Shown in pieces: positions 8,133-14,848 of a stretch of 31,627 bases of DNA. The stretch lies in contig JBCBGC010000093.1 of the NCBI GenBank assembly GCA_038527215.1, positions 1 through 31,627 on the forward strand. The letters are read 5' to 3'. The notes under the pieces are model-generated. The model did not search any database. It had not been told where the DNA came from and was given only the letters and a program-made list of their open reading frames with translations. This stretch comes from JAWPMV01 sp038527215 (GTDB taxonomy: Bacteria > Bacteroidota > Bacteroidia > J057). Within the stretch, counting starts at the first letter, position 1, and each line of letters opens with the position of its first letter. The position numbers were made by a program, and so were the translations under genes.

Positions 8133-8915
8133 TCACTTTGTCTGCTTGTACCCATACATTTCGTAAAACGCTTGAATAAGGGGCAGGAAAGATTTCGGCA
8201 AATAGGCCTGGGCGGATGTCCACATTTCCGCTGGAATTTCCTGGTAATAGGCCTCAGCTAAGGCTCCAGCCATGGAGGCAATCGTATCCGTATCACCTCC
8301 TAAGCTTACAGCCAGACGAATGATTTGCTCAAAATTTTCTCCTTCCAAAAAGGCGATGATGGCTTCTGGAACCGAGCCCTGGCAGCTTACGTCAAAGGTA
8401 TAGTGCGGACGAATTTCCGCAACAGATCGGTTCAGATCATACCCAAACTGCTCCTCGATGCGCGCTTTGATTTGCGGTTTGTTGAACCCCTGCTTCCCCA
8501 TCCAAACGCCTAAGGCTATGGCTTGGGCTCCTTTGATTCCTTCCGGGTGATTGTGGGTGATGGCGGCGCTTTTTTCAGCTTCTTGTAAGACCTCTACCTC
8601 TTTGGCAAAGGCAAAACCTACCGGACTTACCCGCATCGCTGACCCATTCCCCCAGCTATTGTAGGGGCCCTTTTTGATTCCTAGCATCCATTGCTTAAAG
8701 GTCCCTCCATACCCAGCCAAGGGGTGCGCCAGGGCAAATTTTTTCACCTCTTTTTCGTAGGACTCATCTTCAAGAATCGCAGCGGCAATAGCCACCGTTA
8801 GCACGGTATCATCGGTATATCGGCACGCTGGATCGAACAGGGTAAAATCAGTGCCTTTGTAGTTGTTTTTTTCAAAACGCGAGCCTACGATATCGCCTAT
8901 GATTGCTCCTTTCAT
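8133..8915 (-). CDS. ADP-ribosylglycohydrolase (DraG/ARH-like) family protein (260 aa)
   Basis: The metal-binding signatures of the family are present: 'GAIIGDIVGS' at residues 3-12, 'YTDDT' at 33-37, 'GNGSAMRVSPVG' at 89-100, 'HNHPEG' at 121-126 and 'GGDTDT' at 206-211. The Asp/Thr residues of TDDT and DTDT normally bind the two Mg2+ ions of the active site. Family members remove ADP-ribose from proteins or from small molecules; the substrate here is unknown and no ADP-ribosyltransferase is visible nearby. The gene starts 3 bp after the cupin stop, so the two are almost certainly co-transcribed. The protein is complete, with no signal peptide. Confidence 0.88.
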   Translation of the reverse strand: MKGAIIGDIVGSRFEKNNYKGTDFTLFDPACRYTDDTVLTVAIAAAILEDESYEKEVKKFALAHPLAGYGGTFKQWMLGIKKGPYNSWGNGSAMRVSPVGFAFAKEVEVLQEAEKSAAITHNHPEGIKGAQAIALGVWMGKQGFNKPQIKARIEEQFGYDLNRSVAEIRPHYTFDVSCQGSVPEAIIAFLEGENFEQIIRLAVSLGGDTDTIASMAGALAEAYYQEIPAEMWTSAQAYLPKSFLPLIQAFYEMYGYKQTK

Positions 8916-8918
8916 GCC

Positions 8919-9278
8919 CTACAACTGTTCGTATTCCTTTACCGTCAACGCATGTTCCACTTCCCCGGTATGCTTGATCTGTGCGGGTTCAAACAGCATC
9001 AGCCAGACTTCTTCCTTCGCAATGGGTTTGTGCTCCACTCCTCGGGGGACAATCAGCATTTCACCCGCTTTGACCACCCGGGTGCTGTCCCGGAATTGTA
9101 GTTCCAGTTCTCCTTTGATGATGAAAAAAAGCTCATCCTCGTTGGCATGGTCGTGCCAGACAAATTCGCCCTGGACTTTGGCAAGTTTGACGTGTTGACC
9201 ATTGAGTTCGCCAATGATCTTGGGGCTCCAGTGGTCGGAAAAAAGGCCAAATTTTTCTTCCAGATTGATGACTTCCAT
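8919..9278 (-). CDS. Single-domain cupin protein (119 aa)
   Basis: Both cupin motifs are visible: motif 1 'WHDHANEDELFFIIKGEL' (H-x-H, four residues, E, then G) and motif 2 'PRGVEHKP' with the distal histidine, giving a complete 3-His/1-Glu metal site in a small beta-barrel. Small stand-alone cupins of this kind (often labelled mannose-6-phosphate isomerase-like) have varied enzymatic or binding roles, so no reaction is assigned. It is the first gene of a minus-strand pair with the ADP-ribosylglycohydrolase (3-bp spacing) and diverges from the TRIC-type membrane protein gene across 83 bp. Confidence 0.87.
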   Translation of the reverse strand: MEVINLEEKFGLFSDHWSPKIIGELNGQHVKLAKVQGEFVWHDHANEDELFFIIKGELELQFRDSTRVVKAGEMLIVPRGVEHKPIAKEEVWLMLFEPAQIKHTGEVEHALTVKEYEQL

Positions 9279-9299
9279 CGCTTCAGTGGGTTTATCGAT

Positions 9300-9307
9300 T
9301 ATATTTG
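9300..9307 (+). promoter_or_regulatory. Candidate Bacteroidota -7 box upstream of the TRIC-type gene
   Basis: TATATTTG matches the TAnnTTTG -7 consensus exactly and lies 54 bp before the ATG at 9362, inside the divergent intergenic region. No good -33 TTG was found at the expected distance, so support is partial. Confidence 0.38.
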
Positions 9308-9361
9308 TGCGCGCCTGTTAAGGCCAGGCTGAATTTCGGGAAAAAAGCTGAGGGTAGAAGC

Positions 9362-9967
9362 ATGGATATCATCTATTTTGTAGACCTGGCCGGGACCCTG
9401 GTCTTTGCCATCAGTGGGGTGCTGGCCGCCGCAGAGAAAAAGATGGACGTATTTGGGGCGTTTATCCTGGGATTGGTAACCGCCATAGGGGGAGGAACCC
9501 TGAGAGATGTGTTGATCGGACAGACACCGGTGGGCTGGATGAAGGATTTATCCTATCTGGGCCTGGTGATGTTGGCCCTACCGATTAGTTATTTTTTCAA
9601 GCCCTACATCCTTCGCCTCCGCAAAACCATGTTTTTGTTCGATACCATTGGCATCGGCTTGTTCACTATTTTGGGATTGGAAAAAACCCTCGGCCTGGGC
9701 CTTTCGCCTGTGATCGCAGTATTGATGGGTACGGTATCGGCCGTCTTTGGCGGGGTCGTACGGGACGTCCTGGCCAATGAAGTGCCGCTGATTTTTCGCA
9801 AAGAGATTTATGCTACAGCTTGTCTGATAGGCGGGGCTTGCTACTTAAGCTTGCAAACGGTCTTCGAAGCTCCTGCTTTCAATATGCTGGCGGCCATTGG
9901 GGTGATTGTGGTGATCCGGACTTTCGCAGTGCTGAGAAACTGGTCCTTGCCGAGGATAGGGGATTAA
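9362..9967 (+). CDS. TRIC / UPF0126-family membrane protein (201 aa)
   Basis: About seven hydrophobic segments are arranged as two homologous halves, each with the glycine-rich signature of UPF0126: 'AIGGGTLRDVLIG' in the first half and 'FGGVVRDVLANEVP' in the second. Bacterial relatives are called trimeric intracellular cation channel (TRIC) family proteins, and some are linked to amino-acid transport; the substrate here is unknown. The ATG at 9362 (MDIIYFVDLAGTL), preceded by GAGGG at 9350-9354, fits the family start; a longer frame from 9305 would add a polar extension. The gene ends tail-to-tail with the Nudix gene, the two stop codons overlapping by 4 bp (TTAA, 9964-9967). Confidence 0.9.
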   Translation: MDIIYFVDLAGTLVFAISGVLAAAEKKMDVFGAFILGLVTAIGGGTLRDVLIGQTPVGWMKDLSYLGLVMLALPISYFFKPYILRLRKTMFLFDTIGIGLFTILGLEKTLGLGLSPVIAVLMGTVSAVFGGVVRDVLANEVPLIFRKEIYATACLIGGACYLSLQTVFEAPAFNMLAAIGVIVVIRTFAVLRNWSLPRIGD

Positions 9968-10503
9968 CGCTTCCCCCTTCCCCGCAGCGAAATCAATTCC
10001 CGCTCAAAGCCTTTGGTCCGTAACCAATCCCTCAAGCCAATGCCGGTACCCGCATCCCAGGGCTGTACCTGATCTATGGGTACTTCTTTGAAGCCCTCCA
10101 GTTCAGAAGTGTCCAGGGCAATAGGTAAGTCTGGTGCAATCACATGATAGACGATCAGCAATTGGTTCATCCGGTAAAAGGGATACAAGCCAATCAGACC
10201 ACCCATTTCCACGTCCAGCCCGATTTCTTCTTTTACTTCCCGCAAGACCCCTTCCTCCGTGGTTTCTCCCGCTTCCAGGAATCCCGTAACCAATCCATAC
10301 CATCCTGGTGGCCAGCCGATGCTGCGTACGAGAACGACTTTGCCCGCTTTTTCCACGATGGCCGCTACCACGGGCGTAGGGTTGTTCCAGTCTATAAAGC
10401 CACAGCTTTTGTCAGGACACATCTTGCGTTCGCGATCGCCATGCATCTGGACTACCAGGGATTTGCCACACCAGGGGCAGAATTTCATTCGGGGGTTGAG
10501 CAT
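9964..10503 (-). CDS. Zinc-ribbon Nudix hydrolase (179 aa)
   Basis: The N-terminus is a four-cysteine zinc ribbon (Cys9, Cys12, Cys29, Cys34: 'CPWCG...MCPDKSCGF'). A Nudix domain follows with a complete Nudix box, 'GFLEAGETTEEGVLREVKEE' then IGL, fitting GX5EX7REUXEEXGU. Nudix enzymes cleave nucleoside diphosphates linked to another moiety. The zinc ribbon + Nudix layout recalls NudC (NADH pyrophosphatase), but the NudC motif SQPWPFP is not present: the equivalent stretch reads 'IGLYPFYRMNQ'. NADH specificity is therefore not claimed. A second start five codons in (10488, MKFCPWCG) is also plausible. Its 3' end overlaps the TRIC gene stop. Confidence 0.88.
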   Translation of the reverse strand: MLNPRMKFCPWCGKSLVVQMHGDRERKMCPDKSCGFIDWNNPTPVVAAIVEKAGKVVLVRSIGWPPGWYGLVTGFLEAGETTEEGVLREVKEEIGLDVEMGGLIGLYPFYRMNQLLIVYHVIAPDLPIALDTSELEGFKEVPIDQVQPWDAGTGIGLRDWLRTKGFERELISLRGRGKR

Positions 10504-10547
10504 AGAAAAAATCAGAGAGTTTGCTGAAGAGGGAACCGGAGAAGGCC

Positions 10548-11129
10548 TTAGTTGTTTACTTTTTCGTTGGCTGGTTGACGATCGGCCTCCGGTTGAGCTT
10601 TCTTAAGAATATTGCGGATTTGCTTGTGGTGGTGGTTGACATGGGTATGATAAAATCCTATCACCCGGCCCATGTCGATCCGACCTACGATCAAGTGGCG
10701 CAGCATGCCTTTGTTGAGTACTTCAATCGGGGTCTCTTCGGCTACTTTTTTCAGCTGCTGACGGAGTTTTTTCCAGTTAGCATCCAACTCATTCAATGGC
10801 GTTTCCGCGGGCACCTGAGAACTGAATGTAGGTGCTTTGAATTTGATGAAAGTCAAGCCCAGCTTATAATAGGTGGTGAAAAGCCAATATTTCACTTTAG
10901 CACTAAATCCTACCGGAGGAATCTTTTCCGGGGCCTGCAATTTTTTGGACCAGTAACCCAGACTCCCTTGCTCGGTCAGGATCAAGTGGGTAAGGATTTG
11001 GGCAATGGACCACTTGCCGGGGGCAGGAGGGGTATTGATGGTTTCGTGGGAATAGGCAGCTAACTCAGCCATGATGCCGAGCCTTTGCTGTTCGATTTTT
11101 TTGTAGGCCTTCGCGAGTTTTTCATTCAT
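10548..11129 (-). CDS. DinB-superfamily protein (193 aa)
   Basis: A four-helix DinB/YfiT-like protein: the first helix starts at MNEKLAKAYKKIEQQR, the metal-ligand histidine is in 'GKWSIAQILTHLILTEQ', and the last helix carries the histidine cluster 'YHTHVNHHHKQIRNIL'. These proteins usually bind a divalent metal, and some are thiol-dependent transferases; the reaction here is unknown. The start at 11129 is preferred over the frame's first ATG (11189) because it forms an ATGA overlap with the stop of the alpha/beta hydrolase, indicating translational coupling. It is the last gene of the tetR - hydrolase - dinB-like operon. Its C-terminus is Lys/Asn-rich and probably disordered. Confidence 0.82.
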   Translation of the reverse strand: MNEKLAKAYKKIEQQRLGIMAELAAYSHETINTPPAPGKWSIAQILTHLILTEQGSLGYWSKKLQAPEKIPPVGFSAKVKYWLFTTYYKLGLTFIKFKAPTFSSQVPAETPLNELDANWKKLRQQLKKVAEETPIEVLNKGMLRHLIVGRIDMGRVIGFYHTHVNHHHKQIRNILKKAQPEADRQPANEKVNN

Positions 11130-12013
11130 AGCGACGGTGATTTTTGCGTAGTAATAATTTCTTCCAGGGTTTGGGTAAAAATGGGCCAAAGGCTTTCCTG
11201 GTGTTTGCTGGAAAAAAGGCCGTGATGTCCGACCTTTCTGCCTTGCGCCATGTTTTGATCAATCAGGTGGCGTTTTTTCGGTGCTTGTGAAAACAGTTCC
11301 AGGAGTTGTTCCCGACCCCTTACCGTAGCGAGTTTGTCATCTTCAATCAGAAAAGCATGGATGGGCGCCGTGACTTTTTCATAATGGTTCACCGGGATCT
11401 CCTTGCCAAAGAATTTGTTCAGAAAGGTCTTGCTTTTGCTCCATCGTCCCCAGTCCAATCCTACTTCCGCTGGCAAGGGCTGACCCAGGCCAAACCATGG
11501 ACTGGGAAAATAGCCCATGATGCGGGTACTAAGGGGCCCCATCACATGAAACAGTAGCCAAACCATGATGCGGCTAGGCCAGGTGATAAAGCGCCAGTTA
11601 GGACTGCCGGAAGCAATAAAAATATACCCATGGAGCTTTTCTGGCTGGTCATACATTCCAGAGATCATGCCGCCCATGCTATGGCCCATATGAATGTGTG
11701 GAACCGTGGGATACTGCTGGATCATCCAATCCCAGGCAGCCCCCAGGTCTTCTTGCCCCCATTGGAATTGCCGGGCATAAAATCCCTTCAACTTTGCTGG
11801 TGCGGAGCCTGCCACGCCCCGATAATCAAAGAGCAGGACCCCATATCCCTGTTGGGCGAGATAGGTGCTAAACTTGAGATAAAATTCCTTTTTAAATCCG
11901 GTTCCGCTCCCAAAGACAATCGCGCCCCTGGGGTTACCATGAGCCGGCAAATGAAGGGCGGAAAGGGGGTAGCCATCGCGGGCAGATATGGTAAAAGTTT
12001 CGGGAGTTGCCAT
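11126..12013 (-). CDS. Alpha/beta-hydrolase fold protein (295 aa)
   Basis: The catalytic triad is readable: nucleophile elbow 'GHSMGG', acid in 'FLIEDDKLAT' and histidine in 'KVGHHGLF'. The N-terminal strand 'RGAIVFGSGTGFKKEFYLKF' supplies the oxyanion-hole region, and 'GVLLFDYRGVAGS' is the usual strand before the elbow. A hydrophobic cap region (residues ~140-190, many Trp/Phe/Pro) suggests a bulky, apolar substrate. There is no signal peptide. It lies 9 bp downstream of the TetR gene and overlaps the DinB-like gene by 4 bp. It is probably under the control of that TetR regulator. Substrate is unknown. Confidence 0.87.
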   Translation of the reverse strand: MATPETFTISARDGYPLSALHLPAHGNPRGAIVFGSGTGFKKEFYLKFSTYLAQQGYGVLLFDYRGVAGSAPAKLKGFYARQFQWGQEDLGAAWDWMIQQYPTVPHIHMGHSMGGMISGMYDQPEKLHGYIFIASGSPNWRFITWPSRIMVWLLFHVMGPLSTRIMGYFPSPWFGLGQPLPAEVGLDWGRWSKSKTFLNKFFGKEIPVNHYEKVTAPIHAFLIEDDKLATVRGREQLLELFSQAPKKRHLIDQNMAQGRKVGHHGLFSSKHQESLWPIFTQTLEEIITTQKSPSL

Positions 12014-12022
12014 AAATCCGGC

Positions 12023-12601
12023 TTAGGATTTCGGTGAAACAAAGGCTTGTGCTCCGCGCTCAAAAGCGGCGCGCACAAATCGGTTATCCTCGTATAGCTG
12101 GCTTAGGATCAGGCCACCTTCTATGTCTTGTAAAAAGTACTCGGCTTGCTGTCGGGCTTTTTCGCTTCCCAATACCGGCTCATACAAATGGGCCAGGGCT
12201 TCAATGCCGTCCTCGATATAGGCTTTCCAAACCGGCTTGATAAAGGCAAAATCCGGCTGGTGCACCAGTTCCAGAATCGTATTGGCCATCAGGCAGCCTC
12301 CTTTGCCGCCCAGCAGTACCTTCTCCAATTTGGCGACCACCCGTTCATATTTGCCGACTGGACTTTCGTCCTTCTCATAGGCGATGCTGTAGACCCTCTC
12401 CAAAAAATAGGTCCGAACGGACTCCAGCACTTCTTGCAGGATCTGTTGCTTGCCATCTGGGAAATAATAGTAGAAATGAGCCTTCTGAATCCCACAATGC
12501 CTGGCTAGTTGCCCGATGCTCGTAGCATGGTAACCTTGCTGGCGAAACAACTGTATGGCTTTGCCGAGGATTTCTGGTTTGGTGATTTTTTGTGCAGGCA
12601 T
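12023..12601 (-). CDS. TetR/AcrR-family regulator, LmrA/YxaF-like (192 aa)
   Basis: The N-terminal HTH is clear: 'ILGKAIQLFRQQGYHATSIG' then 'LARHCGIQKAHFYYYFPDGK', with the YYYF-x-x-K end typical of TetR proteins. The C-terminal half contains 'GGKGGCLMANTILEL', a signature of the LmrA/YxaF branch of TetR repressors, which often control detoxification or efflux genes. It is the first gene of a minus-strand operon with the alpha/beta hydrolase (9-bp gap) and the DinB-like gene. A near-palindrome 6-21 bp upstream of the start suggests autoregulation. The inducer is unknown. Confidence 0.9.
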   Translation of the reverse strand: MPAQKITKPEILGKAIQLFRQQGYHATSIGQLARHCGIQKAHFYYYFPDGKQQILQEVLESVRTYFLERVYSIAYEKDESPVGKYERVVAKLEKVLLGGKGGCLMANTILELVHQPDFAFIKPVWKAYIEDGIEALAHLYEPVLGSEKARQQAEYFLQDIEGGLILSQLYEDNRFVRAAFERGAQAFVSPKS

Positions 12602-12606
12602 CTTTA

Positions 12607-12622
12607 TTGAACGGTCGTTAAA
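12607..12622. promoter_or_regulatory. Candidate operator for the TetR - hydrolase - DinB-like operon
   Basis: TTGAACG (12607-12613) and CGTTAAA (12616-12622) form 7-bp arms with one mismatch around a 2-bp centre. The compact palindrome sits just upstream of the tetR start (12601), as expected for a self-repressing TetR regulator. Assignment is by position and symmetry. Confidence 0.45.
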
Positions 12623-12742
12623 ATAGGGTATTTCTCAAGGAAAATGCAAGCATGGTCGAAAAATTCTGCACAGAAGATCAAATCCTTGTAGTCAGGAGGA
12701 AATTCTTGCACAAATGAATATTTCGCTGCAATAATCATTTTT

Positions 12743-12770
12743 TTTGTTTAAATTTTGTACCTCATTTTTG
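12743..12770 (+). promoter_or_regulatory. Candidate promoter of the PAS / histidine-kinase pair
   Basis: TTTG at 12743-12746 and CATTTTTG at 12763-12770 (one mismatch to TAnnTTTG) are 16 bp apart and 36 bp before the ATG at 12807. The spacing is slightly short for the usual Bacteroidota -33/-7 promoter. Confidence 0.35.
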
Positions 12771-12806
12771 CCCTAGTTCTTCCCTCCCATTATTTAGGCA
12801 GGGCAT

Positions 12807-13475
12807 ATGAGTTATGAAACGCTTTCTAAAGCGGAACTGCTAGAAATTCTCCTTGCTCAAGACCAAGAATTACTAAGGAACCACCAAGCCAACTCTGTTT
12901 CGTCAAACAGAGGAACAGGCTATTTCCCCGTAGACCCTAGCTGGTTGTTGGAAATAGTAGGGGATTCGATCTTTGTTTGGGAAACCCCAGGTAATACCCT
13001 GGTCTACCTAAAAGGTGAAATCGGCAAGGAGTTGGGCTACAAGCTTGAAGATTTGATGGTGGCTTTTAACCAACCTCATCAAAGCCCTTTTTCGGTCGGC
13101 GTCAGGGAAGCCATTACGCTTTGGCGGAAAAAATTGTTTAACTTAATCAAAGATGGAGGAACGGAATCCCAGGGTATCTTCAGCATTCCCAATACAGATG
13201 AACAGGTTTACAGCTATTCCTGTCATGTGAGAAAAATTGCAAAACCCTTAGACCGATCAGGCAGCTATTTACTGTGTCTGGCTAAGGGACTTACTTATCA
13301 GGAGGATTTGGTAACCTCCCTGGCTCTGGAAAAAAAATTGAATGGCCAGCATCAACGAGAGATCAAGCGAATGCTAAAGCTGATCACGGGAAGAGAAAAA
13401 AAGATGCTGGAACTCAAGGACGAAATCCACCGTCTAAAAACTGCTATAAATAAACTGGAGAAGGATTTGCGCTAG
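12807..13475 (+). CDS. PAS-like sensor protein without an output domain (222 aa)
   Basis: The N-terminus is a short helix (SKAELLEILLAQDQELL). Residues ~45-165 look like a PAS fold: 'LLEIVGDSIFVWETPGNTLV' opening, 'IGKELGYKLEDLM' (the 'lGY..eEl' helix) and a later strand 'GSYLLCLAKGLTYQEDLV'. The C-terminal ~45 residues form a charged coiled coil, 'LITGREKKMLELKDEIHRLK' and onward, like the signalling helix that normally leads into a histidine kinase, but the protein stops there with no kinase, HTH or cyclase domain. It ends 2 bp before the histidine kinase gene, so the two are surely co-transcribed. A role as a partner or modulator of that kinase is inferred. There is no membrane segment. 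Confidence 0.75.
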   Translation: MSYETLSKAELLEILLAQDQELLRNHQANSVSSNRGTGYFPVDPSWLLEIVGDSIFVWETPGNTLVYLKGEIGKELGYKLEDLMVAFNQPHQSPFSVGVREAITLWRKKLFNLIKDGGTESQGIFSIPNTDEQVYSYSCHVRKIAKPLDRSGSYLLCLAKGLTYQEDLVTSLALEKKLNGQHQREIKRMLKLITGREKKMLELKDEIHRLKTAINKLEKDLR

Positions 13476-13477
13476 TT

Positions 13478-14848
13478 ATGGAAAAACCCCTATATCCTCT
13501 CTTTGCTCCCAACGAAGGTGGGAACCCTGACTCGTCCTCCTCAAATGAACTTGAGGAACTGAAACGTCAAGTGGCCCACTTACAATCCCAATTGGCTTAT
13601 TACCAGCAGGGTGAGGGATTATATCCTGACCTGTACCAACACTCGCCAGTGATGATGCTGGCCGTAGCGGTGGAAGATGGAAAACTGCTGGCCTGGAATC
13701 AGGCCTTTCGCAAAGCGCTTGGCTTTACGGAAGCGCAATTGAATGACCGGCAGATTTCGGATATACTCACCCCGGAAGCATCGGGAACCTGGAAGGCGGC
13801 CATCGAACACCTACAGTCTGGAGAAGCTATACACCAGCTACCCTTGCAGGTGCTGGCCCAGAACAAAATGCGCCTTTTGCTACGGGCTTCGGCCAATGTA
13901 AAACTGGATGAGGCAGGCAACCGACAAGCTTACCGCCTGATTTTCCAGACGGATACCACCGCTTTTTCTGGCTCTCAGGCTGAGCAGTTTGGAGGCTTCC
14001 CCGGTGCCTTGACCGGAGAAATCACCTCCCTGCAGGATGAAGGGATGCGGCTGGAAGAACTTCGGGCGGCCCTGCTCAATGTCATGGAAGACCTGCGCGA
14101 GGAACAAGCTAATCTGGCCAAAGCCGATGAACTGGCCGCCAAACTGAAGCGGTCCAACGAAGACCTCGAACAGTTTGCCTATCTGATTTCCCATGATTTG
14201 CAGGAACCTCTGCGGATGGTCACCAACTATCTTCAGCTGATTGAACGCAGGGCCAAGGATCGCCTGAAAAATGATGAGCTCGAGTTTCTCCATTTTGCAG
14301 TAGACGGTGCCAAACGGATGCGCGGGCTATTGGATGGCATTTTGGCCTATTCCCGGGTCAAGAGCCGGGCCAAGCCTTTTGTGGATACGGACTTGAATCA
14401 GACCTTTCATCATGTGAAGATGAATCTTAAACAACGGATTCAGGAATCCCAGGCGGTACTTTCGGTCCCGTCCTTCCCCACAGTGCAGGCAGATCCCTCC
14501 CAAATGGTACAGGTATTTCAAAACTTACTCAGCAATGCGCTGAAGTTTACCCGCGAAGGAGAGGCACCAGCGATCAGCTGGCAGGTGGAACGGCAGGAAC
14601 AGTTCTTCCAGTTCTCTATCCAGGATCAGGGCATTGGCTTTGACGACCAGTACCAGGACCGGATTTTTGCCATGTTCCAACGACTCAACCACCGGGAAGA
14701 ATATGAAGGAAACGGCATCGGCTTAGCGATCTGCCGGAACATCATCCAACGTCATGGAGGAGAAATATGGGCTGAAAGTGAGCCTGGCCAAGGAGCCACC
14801 TTTTATTTCACCTTGCCCATCGAACGCTTAGAAGGGGGAGAGGCTTAG
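13478..14848 (+). CDS. Soluble PAS-domain sensor histidine kinase (456 aa)
   Basis: Domains in order: short coiled coil (24-42); PAS (~50-160, 'DLYQHSPVMMLAVAVEDGKL'); linker helix 'LLNVMEDLREEQANL' (~200-213); HisKA with H-box 'FAYLISHDLQEPLRMV' and phospho-acceptor His239; and HATPase_c with N-box 'NLLSNALKFT', G1 'DQGIGF', F-box 'IFAMFQRL' and G2 'GNGIGLAI'. All catalytic boxes are intact, so it should autophosphorylate. The SHDLQEPLR type resembles phytochrome-like kinases, but there is no chromophore domain. There is no membrane segment, so it senses an intracellular signal, perhaps together with the PAS protein encoded 2 bp upstream. No response regulator is adjacent. Its stop overlaps the Hsp70-like gene stop tail-to-tail by 4 bp (TTAG, 14845-14848). 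Confidence 0.94.
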   Translation: MEKPLYPLFAPNEGGNPDSSSSNELEELKRQVAHLQSQLAYYQQGEGLYPDLYQHSPVMMLAVAVEDGKLLAWNQAFRKALGFTEAQLNDRQISDILTPEASGTWKAAIEHLQSGEAIHQLPLQVLAQNKMRLLLRASANVKLDEAGNRQAYRLIFQTDTTAFSGSQAEQFGGFPGALTGEITSLQDEGMRLEELRAALLNVMEDLREEQANLAKADELAAKLKRSNEDLEQFAYLISHDLQEPLRMVTNYLQLIERRAKDRLKNDELEFLHFAVDGAKRMRGLLDGILAYSRVKSRAKPFVDTDLNQTFHHVKMNLKQRIQESQAVLSVPSFPTVQADPSQMVQVFQNLLSNALKFTREGEAPAISWQVERQEQFFQFSIQDQGIGFDDQYQDRIFAMFQRLNHREEYEGNGIGLAICRNIIQRHGGEIWAESEPGQGATFYFTLPIERLEGGEA

